Shown here piece by piece: positions 40,668 to 49,196 of a stretch of 57,136 nucleotides of DNA; positions within the stretch are counted from its first letter, which is position 1; every line of letters starts with the position of its first letter. Source of the stretch: Oscillospiraceae bacterium (GTDB taxonomy: Bacteria > Bacillota > Clostridia > Oscillospirales > Oscillospiraceae). The position numbers and the translations under genes were made by a program. The DNA is taken from contig JAFODZ010000039.1 in assembly GCA_017380435.1 (NCBI GenBank), positions 1-57,136 of the forward strand, in the 5' to 3' direction. A model generated the notes under the pieces. It was not told the origin of the DNA. It ran no database searches and saw nothing but the letters and a program-made list of their open reading frames with translations.

Positions 40668-41417
40668 ATGAATGCTTACCATAATTTAGCAGCCAGCTAC
40701 GACAGCTTGACCCTGGATGTAGATTACGATGCTGTTGTGGCCTTTTATATGGCCATTTTGGAAAAAGAAAAAATCTCACCCCGTACTGCCGCAGACCTTG
40801 CCTGCGGCACAGGCTCTGTGGCTGTACGCCTGGCCCGGATGGGGATGCAGGTGACTGCGGTGGATATGAGCGAAGAGATGCTCTGTATAGCCAATCAGAA
40901 GGCTCAGAATATGGATAACAGACCCACCTTTGTCTGCCAAAAGCTGCAAGAGTTAAAATTGCCCCGGGGCGTGGATCTTGCGGTGAGTGCGCTGGATAGT
41001 ATTGATTACATCTTAGACCCGGCGGATTGTCAAAAGACCTTCCAAAGGATTTATAAGGCGCTGAATCCCGGCGGCGTGTTCATTTTCGATGTCAACACGC
41101 CGGAAAAGCTGCAGGCTATGGACGGACAGGTGTTCCTGGATGAAAACGAGGATACTTTCTGTGTGTGGCGGGGGGAATTTGACCCGCAGACCAATATTTG
41201 CTCCTACGGAATGGACCTTTTTCAGCGCAGAGGAAACCTATGGCAGCGAAGCTTTGAGGAGCATCAGGAGTATGCCTATTCCCAGCAGCAATTGGTGGAA
41301 TATCTAAAAAATGCCGGCTTTACCGGCATCGAAGTTTTTGCAGACCGGCGATTGACGCCGCCGGATGCAAAGGATTTACGCATTTATTTGAAAGCGAGAA
41401 AGGGAAGAATCAAATGA
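40668..41417 (+). CDS. Class I SAM-dependent methyltransferase
   Basis: A 249-residue Rossmann-fold methyltransferase: motif I ADLACGTGSVAVRLARMG (about 44-61), the acidic end of strand 2 VTAVDMSEEM, and LNPGGVFIFDVNTPEKL. The substrate is unknown. The ribosome site is weak (AAAAAAAGG). It overlaps hslO by 4 bases; this methyltransferase-Hsp33 pairing suggests a shared transcript but no shared function is known to me. Confidence 0.88.
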   Translation: MNAYHNLAASYDSLTLDVDYDAVVAFYMAILEKEKISPRTAADLACGTGSVAVRLARMGMQVTAVDMSEEMLCIANQKAQNMDNRPTFVCQKLQELKLPRGVDLAVSALDSIDYILDPADCQKTFQRIYKALNPGGVFIFDVNTPEKLQAMDGQVFLDENEDTFCVWRGEFDPQTNICSYGMDLFQRRGNLWQRSFEEHQEYAYSQQQLVEYLKNAGFTGIEVFADRRLTPPDAKDLRIYLKARKGRIK

Positions 41418-42292
41418 GTGATTATCTTGTGCGGGGAATGAGTATGGACGGCTTTGTGAAAGCTGTTGCCATTTGCTCGACCGAAACGGTTCGCCGTGGA
41501 GCCCAGATCCATAAAACCACACCCAATGCCACCGCTGCCTTCGGCAGAGCGCTGACGGCAGCCTCTATGATGGGCAATATGCAGAAGGTGGAAAATGGTT
41601 CGATGACCTTGCAGATCAAGGGCGACGGTCCGATTGGCACCATTGTTTGCGTGTCCGATCCTCAGGGCAATGTCCGGGGCTATGTATATGAGCCCAATGT
41701 TCCACTGGTGGAAAAATACCCCGGAAAGCTGGATGTGGGTGCAACGGTGGGAACAGACGGCACGCTGACTGTGATCCGGGATCTGCAAATGAAAGAGCCT
41801 TATGTGGGGTCCATTGAGTTGGTCTCCGGCGAGATTGGTGATGATGTGACTGCCTATTTTGCCCAAAGCGAGCAGACCCCCACAGCCTGTGCGCTGGGTG
41901 TGCTGATCGACCGGGATCATAGCGTGAAGGTGGCAGGCGGCTATCTGCTGCAACTGCTGCCCGGCGCTCCAGAGGAGACCATTGATGCGCTGGAGAAGGG
42001 CATCCAAAGAGCCGGCGCCGTTACCGCTATGCTGGAGCAGGGAATGACCCCGGAGGATATTTTGGGGCAGGTCTGCGGCGATTTGGGCATCCTGTTTATG
42101 GAAACCACGCCCATCAGCTATAAGTGCTACTGCGACCGCCATCGGGTTGAGAGTGCGCTGATCAGCTTGGGTAAGAAAGAACTGCAGGAAATAGCCGACG
42201 AGGGAAAAACCTTCCCGGTGGAATGCCAGTTCTGCGATACGGTCTATCGATTTACCCCCGAGAATCTGCAGGATCTTTTGAAAAAACTGTAA
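41414..42292 (+). CDS. hslO: Redox-regulated chaperone Hsp33
   Basis: A 292-residue cytosolic holdase activated by oxidation. The C-terminal zinc switch has C238-x-C240 (KCYCDRHRV) and C271-x2-C274 (VECQFC), the four cysteines expected for Hsp33. The N-terminal core begins MSDYLVRGMSMDGFVKA. Length is normal. Confidence 0.95.
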   Translation: MSDYLVRGMSMDGFVKAVAICSTETVRRGAQIHKTTPNATAAFGRALTAASMMGNMQKVENGSMTLQIKGDGPIGTIVCVSDPQGNVRGYVYEPNVPLVEKYPGKLDVGATVGTDGTLTVIRDLQMKEPYVGSIELVSGEIGDDVTAYFAQSEQTPTACALGVLIDRDHSVKVAGGYLLQLLPGAPEETIDALEKGIQRAGAVTAMLEQGMTPEDILGQVCGDLGILFMETTPISYKCYCDRHRVESALISLGKKELQEIADEGKTFPVECQFCDTVYRFTPENLQDLLKKL

Positions 42293-42297
42293 AAAAT

Positions 42298-42332
42298 CAT
42301 CGGCTGACCCATTGGGTTAGCCGATGTTTTTT
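42298..42332. terminator. Bidirectional terminator between hslO and malic enzyme gene
   Basis: 13-bp stem CATCGGCTGACCC (42298-42310) / GGGTTAGCCGATG (42314-42326), one wobble pair, followed by TTTTTT. An A-run on the other side serves the minus strand. Confidence 0.85.
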
Positions 42333-42341
42333 ATGTTTGCT

Positions 42342-43514
42342 TTAGATTCTGGCAACGCCGGATCTCTTGGCAGCCTCAGCAACAGCCTTAGCCACGGCAG
42401 GACCTACCCGTTCGTCAAAGGCAGCGGGAATGATGTAGTCCTCACAAAGCTCTTCGTCGGAAATCAGATCCGCCAGAGCCTGAGCGGCAGCCATCTTCAT
42501 TTCCTCATTGATGTCGCTGGCCCGCACATCGAAAGTACCGCGGAAGATACCGGGGAAAGCCAGAACATTGTTGATCTGGTTGGGGAAATCGCTGCGGCCG
42601 GTAGCAATCACTCGTGCGCCGCCAGCCTTGGCATCATCGGGGAAGATCTCGGGAGTGGGGTTGGCGCAGGCAAAAATGATAGCATCCGGAGCCATGGTTT
42701 TGACCATTTCGGTGGTCAGAGTGCCGGGAGCGGAAACGCCGATAAATACATCAGCGCCGCGAATCACATCTTCCAGCTTGCCGGTCTCTTTTTGCAGGTT
42801 AGTAACCTGGGCCATTTCCTCTTTGATCCAGTTCAGATTCTCACGGCCTGCGTAAATCGCGCCGGTACGGTCGGTCATAACCACATTTTGGAAGCCTGCG
42901 GAAAGCAGCAGCTTGACAATCGCAATGGCGGCAGCGCCAGCGCCGGAGGTGACGATCTTCACATCTTCCTTCTTCTTGCCCACGACCTTGATGGCGTTAA
43001 GCAGACCGGCCAAAGTGATCACGGCAGTGCCGTGCTGGTCGTCGTGGAAAATGGGAATGTCGCATCTTTCCTTCAGCTTGCGCTCAATCTCAAAGCACCG
43101 GGGAGCGGAGATGTCCTCTAAGTTGATACCGCCGAAAGAGCCGGAGATCAGATAAACCGTGTTGACAAATTCATCAACATCCTTGCTCTTAATGCAAAGC
43201 GGGAAGGCATCAACATTGCCAAAGGCCTTAAACAGGGCACACTTGCCCTCCATAACCGGCATACCGGCCTCCGGGCCAATATCGCCCAGACCGAGAACGG
43301 CAGTACCGTCGGTGATCACGGCGCACAGATTGTGCCGACGGGTCAGGTCATAGGATTTTGCTACATCCTTTTGAATTTCCAAACAAGGCTGTGCCACACC
43401 GGGGGTGTATGCCAGACTCAAATCTTCCTTGGTAGCCACAGGCACCTTGGAGATGACCTCGATTTTTCCGCCCCATTGACCGTGCAGCCGCAGGGATTCT
43501 TTTGCGTAATCCAT
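42342..43514 (-). CDS. Malic enzyme (malate dehydrogenase, oxaloacetate-decarboxylating)
   Basis: A 390-residue short-type malic enzyme that converts malate to pyruvate and CO2 with NAD(P). Motifs are LAYTPGVAQPCLEI, YDLTRRHNLCAVITDGTAVLG (segment split here for length), FHDDQHGTAVI (metal and malate binding) and the Rossmann segment VTSGAGAAAIAIVKLL. ATG 43514 lies 9 bases after AGGAGG; the in-frame TTG two codons earlier is too close to it. Monocistronic, convergent with hslO. Confidence 0.93.
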   Translation of the reverse strand: MDYAKESLRLHGQWGGKIEVISKVPVATKEDLSLAYTPGVAQPCLEIQKDVAKSYDLTRRHNLCAVITDGTAVLGLGDIGPEAGMPVMEGKCALFKAFGNVDAFPLCIKSKDVDEFVNTVYLISGSFGGINLEDISAPRCFEIERKLKERCDIPIFHDDQHGTAVITLAGLLNAIKVVGKKKEDVKIVTSGAGAAAIAIVKLLLSAGFQNVVMTDRTGAIYAGRENLNWIKEEMAQVTNLQKETGKLEDVIRGADVFIGVSAPGTLTTEMVKTMAPDAIIFACANPTPEIFPDDAKAGGARVIATGRSDFPNQINNVLAFPGIFRGTFDVRASDINEEMKMAAAQALADLISDEELCEDYIIPAAFDERVGPAVAKAVAEAAKRSGVARI

Positions 43515-43541
43515 ATTCAATATCCTCCTGGATAGTTTTTA

Positions 43542-44333
43542 TTAATCGATACAAACTGCAACCACCACGAGCCGTCCGTTTTGCTGGCTGTATTCACAGG
43601 TAGAGAGGGTGATGAGCTTGTTGCCGTAGTTGGGAACAATGCCGGTGTCGTACAGACTAAGCTGCTGACAGTCCCGGATGAATTCGTCAAATTCCTGCTG
43701 GTTTTTCGCATTGATAAATTGGTGATAGGTAAAGCCCTTGCCTTTGGAGGCAGTTGTGGTAAGAACCGCGAAAATTTCGTAGGTGTGATGCTCTGTTAGC
43801 GTGTCGAAAACGATATAGCGGTGGTCTTCCCAATAGCTTTTGCTTTTGTACTTCATCAGTCCGGCAAACATAGAGCCGTCGCCCATATGATGGCCGTAAA
43901 TGGTGATATTGTCGGAAGGAAGATTGATGTCGCAGTCTTCTTCCGCATAGAGGCACCCGTGGATGGTGTAGTTGCCGTAGAAGTCGGTGTGCAGATAGTA
44001 ATCCGGGTTGTCGGGGGTCTGCATAACCGGATAGTTGATTTTGGTATCCTCAATTCGCATCCAGCCGACCATATCGGGATTCAGCGCAGAAACTTCCAAA
44101 TATTCGGGCAAAGGCTGGGCAATCGCGGGGGGCGCAGATTCAGCCGGCTCAGTAGGCGAAGCCGGTTTTGCAGGTGCTGTTTCCGTGGGTACGGCAGCCA
44201 CCATATCTGCAAGGGCATCGAAGGTAGAAGCCTGTTTTTTAGACTCATAAAAGTAGTCGGCAAGGCGATAGCCACTGATCAGAAAAATAGCCGAAAACAG
44301 AACGATCAGCGCGATTCTAAGCCATTTTTTCAT
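43542..44333 (-). CDS. srtB: Class B sortase
   Basis: A 263-residue membrane-anchored transpeptidase: N-terminal helix (about 5-25), a Pro/Ala-rich linker (about 50-75) and the sortase fold with YGHHMGDGSMFAGLM (catalytic His), LITLSTCEYS (catalytic Cys) and NGRLVVVAV (catalytic Arg). It would attach surface proteins to the wall. No substrate with a sorting motif is in the window. The start is uncertain: GTG 44342, ATG 44339 and ATG 44333 are in frame with only a weak GGATGTGATG site; I use the last. Confidence 0.88.
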   Translation of the reverse strand: MKKWLRIALIVLFSAIFLISGYRLADYFYESKKQASTFDALADMVAAVPTETAPAKPASPTEPAESAPPAIAQPLPEYLEVSALNPDMVGWMRIEDTKINYPVMQTPDNPDYYLHTDFYGNYTIHGCLYAEEDCDINLPSDNITIYGHHMGDGSMFAGLMKYKSKSYWEDHRYIVFDTLTEHHTYEIFAVLTTTASKGKGFTYHQFINAKNQQEFDEFIRDCQQLSLYDTGIVPNYGNKLITLSTCEYSQQNGRLVVVAVCID

Positions 44334-44352
44334 TGTCATCACATCCGAATGT

Positions 44353-44381
44353 ATGATAGCATTTCTGCTTTAGAAAGTAAA
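44353..44381 (-). promoter_or_regulatory. Candidate sortase promoter
   Basis: Minus strand: -35 TTTACT (44381-44376), 17-bp spacer, -10 TATCAT (44358-44353). Moderate match. Confidence 0.45.
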
Positions 44382-44467
44382 TGGTCATAACTTCTAAAAA
44401 ATAGAAAAAAAGAGGGAAAACAGCCGTTCAAAACGGCAACATTTCACGCCGTAACGAATAATACCGA

Positions 44468-44496
44468 TTGCAATAGCACGGGAAATAAGGTATAAT
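44468..44496 (+). promoter_or_regulatory. Sigma-A promoter of the PfkB-like gene
   Basis: -35 TTGCAA (44468-44473), 17-bp spacer, perfect -10 TATAAT (44491-44496), 24 bases before the ATG. Confidence 0.7.
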
Positions 44497-44519
44497 CAGA
44501 AAAAACAAGGAGGGGTGTT

Positions 44520-45437
44520 ATGGGGAACCGAGCAATCAAGGGCATTGCGGTGGCAGGTCCGATTCTGATAGAAAAAACAGCAGATCCGCAATGCGAAGGT
44601 ATGCAAAAATTATCCTGCACAGGCTGCGTTGCGGATATTGCCGGGATGCTCAAGGGCTATTTGGCCTGTTTGCCCATCAGTGCTGTGGGCAGAGTCGGTA
44701 CGGACGCAGAGGGCAGCTTCATCCTCCGAAATTTTCAAAATGCGGGAATCGCCACCGGAGGAATCCGGATCATCGACGAGGAGCCTACGGGTTTCCTGGT
44801 AGATACCGCCTATCAAGGGGCAGCGCGCAATTTTGGCGTAGCCGATGTGGTGTTTCGTAATATATCCTGCAGTCTCCTCCATTTGGGACATTTTTTGAAG
44901 CTGGATAAAATAGACGATGGCGACGGAAAGCGTATTTTAAAACATGCAAAGCAGTGCGGTATGCAAACCTCCATCAGTGTGCTGGGCGGCAGTTCCCAGC
45001 GGTACGGTGCGGTGCAGGCAGTGCTGCCCTATACGGATTATTTGATTGTAAGGCTGGAGGACGGGGCAAACCTGGCGAATATGGCTCCCGACGCTGAAAA
45101 TATAGAAAAGATCGCCCGACGGATGCTGTGGCACGGAGTCAGAAAAAAGGTGTTCATTTTGAGTGATTCGTGGCTGGCTTGTTGTACCCGCACCCAGTAT
45201 GCATTGCTGGGAAATTACATTTTGCCGGAAGAATCGTGCTGCACGGAAGAGCAGGCCTATCACGCATTTTGCGCCGGCGTGCTGACAGGAATCGCTAAAG
45301 GCTGGCCGGAATTGAAAATTTTAGAATTTGCATCCTCCTGCGTAGCGGTTAAGCGGTGCACCGAAGAAGATGCGGGCAATATTCGCCAAACGGAAGAATT
45401 TTGCAAAAACTTTCGAAGAAACAAAAAAGTGCTGTGA
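44520..45437 (+). CDS. PfkB-fold sugar-kinase-like protein lacking the catalytic Asp
   Basis: A 305-residue ribokinase-fold protein. AVGRVGTDAEGSFI, ATGGIRIIDEEPTGFLVDT and AYHAFCAGVLTGIAKG align with PfkB landmarks. The diagnostic motif D-T-x-G-A-G-D-x-F is replaced by CTEEQAYHAF: His248 sits where the catalytic base Asp is expected and the anion-hole glycines are lost. The protein is therefore either inactive as a kinase or uses another mechanism. The ribosome site AAGGAGGGG is strong and the frame intact, so it looks maintained rather than decayed. The stop lies inside the terminator stem. Confidence 0.75.
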   Translation: MGNRAIKGIAVAGPILIEKTADPQCEGMQKLSCTGCVADIAGMLKGYLACLPISAVGRVGTDAEGSFILRNFQNAGIATGGIRIIDEEPTGFLVDTAYQGAARNFGVADVVFRNISCSLLHLGHFLKLDKIDDGDGKRILKHAKQCGMQTSISVLGGSSQRYGAVQAVLPYTDYLIVRLEDGANLANMAPDAENIEKIARRMLWHGVRKKVFILSDSWLACCTRTQYALLGNYILPEESCCTEEQAYHAFCAGVLTGIAKGWPELKILEFASSCVAVKRCTEEDAGNIRQTEEFCKNFRRNKKVL

Positions 45438-45454
45438 AAACAGCACTTTTTTTG
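45423..45454. terminator. Bidirectional terminator between PfkB-like gene and gltX
   Basis: Stem AAAAGTGCTGT (45425-45435) / ACAGCACTTTT (45440-45450) with a short GAAA loop and T runs on both strands. Confidence 0.85.
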
Positions 45455-45459
45455 TGTAT

Positions 45460-47103
45460 TCAGATGTTTTCCATAACCTTGCGGATTCTTGCGATGGACC
45501 GGTCGTAGCCCAGAATCTGCATAACGGTGTAAAGGTCGGGGGAGTTTGTCTTGCCGGTAACCGCCTGACGGATGAAGGTGGAAACATCGGCTACCGTGCC
45601 GGCAAATGCCTCAGGATCTGCCTTGTATGCCTTCATATCGGTGGTAAAGCCGATTTCTTCGGTGATAACCTTAACCTTTTCAAACCATTGGGCAGCATCG
45701 TCGGCGTAATCATAGCACTGCACAAACTTTTCCAAAACGGTCTTGACAGTTTCGGGGGCGAATTTGGGGTCAAATTCCGGCATCTGCCAGTATTCATCGT
45801 AGAAGAATCCCATATACGCCTTGGCTTCTTTCCATGTTGCCAGGTCCTTGCGGGGCTTTTTGCCGCCACGGCCAATGGCCAAAATGGAAACAGCGAAATC
45901 CCGGTCAGCAGAGAGCTTTTCGCCAAAGTCGGGATCGAATTCCTTGGCCCATTCGGTCAGAAGGGTGTATGCCTTCTCGGCATCCATCTTGGCGATCTCG
46001 TTTTTGCTCACATCAGTCAGCTTAGCGTAGTCGAAGAGATTGCCCGCAGGATTGAGCTTTTTGGGACTGAATTTGAAGTCGTTGGCGGATGCGGTGGGGT
46101 TGGCACGGCGCCAGTCTTCGTAGTTGGAGTTGAGCAGGGTCATCAGGTATTCGTAAACCGCTTCCACCGGGAAACCCTCTGCCTTATAGAAGGTCAGTGC
46201 CAGCTCCGGGTCTTTGCGTTTGCTGAGTTTCCGCTTGGAAGTGCCGTCCATCTTCATCAGCGGTCCAATGTGGACATACTTGGGCAGCTTAAAGCCAAGC
46301 GTCTGGAACAGCTGAATATGGAAAGGCAGGCTGGGCAGCCATTCGTCGCCACGGACCACATGGGTAGTGTGCATCAGATGATCGTCCACAGCATGGGCAA
46401 AGTGATAGGTGGGGATGCCGTCGGACTTGAGCAGCACATGATCCACATTGTTTTCGGTGATGGTCAGCTTGCCTTTGACCAGATCGTCAAATTTGAACTG
46501 ATTTTCAATGCTGCCGGTGGAACGAAAACGCAGAACCCAGCTCATACCCGCATCCAGCGCGGCCTTCACATCCTCCAGGGAGCGGTCGCGCCAAATGGCG
46601 TATTTGCCGTAGTAGCCGGTGGTTTCCTTGTTGGCCTCCTGCTGGGTGCGCATATCAGAAAGCTCCTGCTCGGTGCAGAAACAGGGATATGCATGCCCCT
46701 CAGCTACCAGCTTCTTTGCGAAAACATGGTAGATAGAGGCTCTCTGACGCTGACGGTAGGGGCCATAGTTGCCGCTGTCGCCATCAACGGTAGCGCCTTC
46801 GTCAAAGCTGATGCCGTAGTGCTTCAAGGTGTTGATGAGAACCTCCACCGCACCGGGAACTTCCCGTTTGGCGTCGGTGTCCTCCACCCGCAAAAACAGC
46901 ACGCCGCCGGTTTGATGGGCCATCCGCTCGGAGGTCAGACCCTGTACCAGGTTGCCCAAATGGACAAAACCGGTGGGGGAGGGAGCCATACGGGTAATGA
47001 CTGCACCCTCGGGGGCATTGCGCCCGGGGAATCGTGCTTCGATTTGTTCCTGTGTTTCGGTCACATCGGGGTAAAGTAAATTTGCCAATGCTTGATAATC
47101 CAT
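45460..47103 (-). CDS. gltX: Glutamyl-tRNA synthetase
   Basis: A 547-residue class I synthetase. The HIGH-type motif reads PSPTGFVHLGNL and the KMSKS-type motif reads KRKLSKRKD; LFLRVEDTDAKREV and FCTEQELSDMR are typical of bacterial GltX. It is somewhat longer than the ~485 residues of Bacillus GltX. Whether it also charges tRNA-Gln (non-discriminating, with GatCAB) cannot be told here. Its promoter is divergent from that of trpS. Confidence 0.93.
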   Translation of the reverse strand: MDYQALANLLYPDVTETQEQIEARFPGRNAPEGAVITRMAPSPTGFVHLGNLVQGLTSERMAHQTGGVLFLRVEDTDAKREVPGAVEVLINTLKHYGISFDEGATVDGDSGNYGPYRQRQRASIYHVFAKKLVAEGHAYPCFCTEQELSDMRTQQEANKETTGYYGKYAIWRDRSLEDVKAALDAGMSWVLRFRSTGSIENQFKFDDLVKGKLTITENNVDHVLLKSDGIPTYHFAHAVDDHLMHTTHVVRGDEWLPSLPFHIQLFQTLGFKLPKYVHIGPLMKMDGTSKRKLSKRKDPELALTFYKAEGFPVEAVYEYLMTLLNSNYEDWRRANPTASANDFKFSPKKLNPAGNLFDYAKLTDVSKNEIAKMDAEKAYTLLTEWAKEFDPDFGEKLSADRDFAVSILAIGRGGKKPRKDLATWKEAKAYMGFFYDEYWQMPEFDPKFAPETVKTVLEKFVQCYDYADDAAQWFEKVKVITEEIGFTTDMKAYKADPEAFAGTVADVSTFIRQAVTGKTNSPDLYTVMQILGYDRSIARIRKVMENI

Positions 47104-47135
47104 AATATCTACCTCTGTGTAAAAATTCTCTATCT

Positions 47136-47165
47136 ACTATACCATATCCCGGGCGAGAAAGTCAA
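47136..47165 (-). promoter_or_regulatory. gltX promoter
   Basis: Minus strand: -35 TTGACT (47165-47160), 18-bp spacer, -10 TATAGT (47141-47136). Its -35 is 7 bp from the -35 of the trpS promoter. Confidence 0.65.
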
Positions 47166-47172
47166 TTTGTCA

Positions 47173-47201
47173 TTGCGTTTTTCTGAAGATTGTGGTAAAA
47201 T
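47173..47201 (+). promoter_or_regulatory. trpS promoter
   Basis: -35 TTGCGT (47173-47178), 17-bp spacer, -10 TAAAAT (47196-47201), 32 bases before the trpS ATG. The short leader leaves no room for a T-box. Confidence 0.6.
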
Positions 47202-47233
47202 ACGGAAAACCCCATTGGAAAAGAGGAATCGTT

Positions 47234-48247
47234 ATGGAAGAAGTGGTTCAGAAAAAGAGAATGCTCTCCGGCATCAAGCCTTCCGGAGATCTGACCTTAG
47301 GCTCGTATCTGGGTGCGATCAAGAACTGGGCAGAGCGGGCAGAGGAATATGACTGCTTTTATTTTATGGCAGACCTGCACGCCATCACAGTCCGTCAGAA
47401 TCCTGCCGACCTGCGCCGCAGAACCCTGGAGCAGCTTGCCCAGTATATTGCCTGCGGTCTTGACCCAGAGAAAAACACCTTGTTTATCCAGAGCCATGTG
47501 CGTCAGCACGCGGAATTGGGTTGGGTGCTGCAGTGCTATTCTATGTTTGGCGAATTGAGCCGTATGACCCAGTTTAAGGATAAATCCGCAAAGAATGCCG
47601 ATAATATTAACGGCGGTTTGTTTACCTATCCCAGCTTGATGGCCGGTGACATTTTGCTGTACCAGCCGGATCTGGTGCCTGTGGGCGAGGATCAGAAGCA
47701 ACATGTGGAGCTGTGCCATACCATTGCCCGCCGGTTCAACGGCATCTATGGCGATGTGTTTAAGATCCCCGAGCCCTTTGTTCCCAAGGTCGGCGCAAGA
47801 ATTATGAGCCTGACCAACCCCACCGCCAAGATGTCCAAGTCGGAAAATGAGGATACAGGCCGGGTGCTGGTCATGGATCCCCCCGAGGTCATTATGAAGC
47901 AGTTCAAGCGGGCAATCACCGACTCGGATACGGAAAACTGTGTCCGCTATGATAAGGAGAATAAACCCGGCGTAGCGAACCTGATGACCATTTATTCCGC
48001 CTGCACCGGCAAGACTTACGAAGAAATCGAAGCGGAGTTTGCAGGTTTGGGCTATGGTGCATTCAAACCCAAGGTAGGCGAGGCGGTTGTGGAAATGCTG
48101 CGCCCCATCCGGGAAGAATCCACCCGCATTATGAAAGATAAGGCTTATTTGGAATCGGTCTATCGTAACGGCGCTGAAAAGGCAAGCTATGTGGCCGAGA
48201 AGACCCTGCGTAAGGTCTATAAAAAAGTTGGCTTCGTGCAAAGATAA
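47234..48247 (+). CDS. trpS: Tryptophanyl-tRNA synthetase
   Basis: A 337-residue class I synthetase. The HIGH-type motif is in SGDLTLGSYLGAI and the KMSKS motif is AKMSKSEN; MAGDILLYQPDLVPVGEDQK is the tryptophan/ATP-site segment. ATG 47234 follows AAAAGAGGA. Length is normal for bacterial TrpS. Confidence 0.95.
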   Translation: MEEVVQKKRMLSGIKPSGDLTLGSYLGAIKNWAERAEEYDCFYFMADLHAITVRQNPADLRRRTLEQLAQYIACGLDPEKNTLFIQSHVRQHAELGWVLQCYSMFGELSRMTQFKDKSAKNADNINGGLFTYPSLMAGDILLYQPDLVPVGEDQKQHVELCHTIARRFNGIYGDVFKIPEPFVPKVGARIMSLTNPTAKMSKSENEDTGRVLVMDPPEVIMKQFKRAITDSDTENCVRYDKENKPGVANLMTIYSACTGKTYEEIEAEFAGLGYGAFKPKVGEAVVEMLRPIREESTRIMKDKAYLESVYRNGAEKASYVAEKTLRKVYKKVGFVQR

Positions 48248-48249
48248 GC

Positions 48250-48290
48250 AAAGGGTGTCCCAATCCACGGGACACCCTTTGAAAATTTTT
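48250..48290. terminator. Terminator after trpS
   Basis: Perfect 12-bp stem AAAGGGTGTCCC (48250-48261) / GGGACACCCTTT (48269-48280) followed by GAAAATTTTT, 3 bases after the stop. Confidence 0.8.
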
Positions 48291-48316
48291 GTCGGTAAAT
48301 GATTGTTTACCTCATA

Positions 48317-48430
48317 AAGGCTCCCCTTGCAGGGGAGCTGTCACCGAAGGTGACTGAGGGGTGAACAGAGCCTCCGTAAACCCCTCCGGCTCGCCTTACG
48401 GCGACCCACCTCCCCTACAAGGGGAGGCTC
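48317..48430. repeat. Palindromic intergenic repeat, family 4, full copy
   Basis: A 114-bp element bounded by AAGGCTCCCCTTG and CAAGGGGAGGCT in inverted orientation, with inner stems GTCACC / GGTGAC and CTCGCC-like / GGCGAC segments and TGAGGGG / CCCCTCC. The left half resembles the short copy at 27067-27126. The rest of 48248-48522 shows no gene. Confidence 0.8.
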
Positions 48431-48522
48431 TGGATGGCTTATGCGTTAGTAAGGTAAATTCTAATTTATCTTCCAATAGTCCGGCCTGGCTGGAGAGGCC
48501 AAATTACGATACTTCATCCCGC

Positions 48523-48870
48523 CTACATCAAAAAATATAGAGCAATGGTTAAAATGGCGTTATTTCGCTCCTCAGGGCAGTCACCTGCCATTAAAAGCAG
48601 CAGCAGTACCACGATCAGATCGCCGGTATCAAACTCCGCAGGCAGAAGCTGCCGCAAAAATCCACTGCCGGAATCCCATTGTCTGTGGCGGGGCGGATTG
48701 TTGCGGGGCGGTTGTACAGGCTCTTGTTCCGGCGGCCGGATGCGTTCTTTTTCCGGTTGCGGTCTGGGACGGTGCGGGGATGGATGGTTGTGCCTTTGGG
48801 TGGGATCGGGAACTCTGTTTCGCGCATAAGAGCCGTCAGCTTGGGGAATATATCGGTTATACAAGTCCAT
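48523..48870 (-). CDS. Proline-rich protein with conserved hydrophobic C-terminus
   Basis: A 115-residue protein. The start MDLYNRYIPQADGSYARN is followed by a Pro/Arg-rich linker (about 25-65) and a C-terminal segment GFLRQLLPAEFDTGDLIVVL continuing into a Leu-rich helix and ending ALYFLM. I recall similar uncharacterised proteins from Oscillospirales. Its ATG overlaps the stop of the upstream gene (TGATG), so it is translationally coupled as the last of three genes. It has no signal peptide; the C-terminal helix may be a tail anchor. Confidence 0.75.
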   Translation of the reverse strand: MDLYNRYIPQADGSYARNRVPDPTQRHNHPSPHRPRPQPEKERIRPPEQEPVQPPRNNPPRHRQWDSGSGFLRQLLPAEFDTGDLIVVLLLLLMAGDCPEERNNAILTIALYFLM

Positions 48871-49196
48871 CACCTGCCTATTAAATTGGTGGCAAAGCCT
48901 GCCATTTTTGCAGCCCGCATAGCCCGTTCCAGCTTGGCGATCCGCTGGCGGCCTATGTAGGGGGAGAGCGCTCTCAAAAGTGCTTGCTGATTTTTGTCAA
49001 TGGTAGTGTTGCTTGCAAATCCGGAAAGCTTTTGCAGCATACCGATATCAATGTCCGGAAAAGGCGGACTGTCTGTTTTGGGCGGTGCTTCCTGCTGGGG
49101 AGGCGAACTTCCCAGACTTTGGGCAAGACCCATGATTTTCTGCATCATTGCCGGATCGTTCATCACCGAAGCGAGTTTTTCCTCCAGTTCACTCAT
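48870..49196 (-). CDS. Uncharacterised 108-residue protein of three-gene operon
   Basis: Begins MSELEEKLASVMNDPAMMQK, has a short Pro/Gln-rich linker (about 38-52) and a helical C-terminal part with KNQQALLRALSPYIGRQRIA and KLERAMRAAKMAG. It is soluble and probably helical. GGAGA lies 6 bases before ATG 49196; upstream in-frame codons lie inside the preceding gene. It overlaps that gene by 8 bases and the following gene through TGATG. No known domain recognised. Confidence 0.75.
   Translation of the reverse strand: MSELEEKLASVMNDPAMMQKIMGLAQSLGSSPPQQEAPPKTDSPPFPDIDIGMLQKLSGFASNTTIDKNQQALLRALSPYIGRQRIAKLERAMRAAKMAGFATNLIGR

Noticed and set aside
47104..47233. T-box leader for gltX or trpS
   Set aside because: The 130-base gap is filled by two divergent promoters; no specifier stem or T-box sequence fits.
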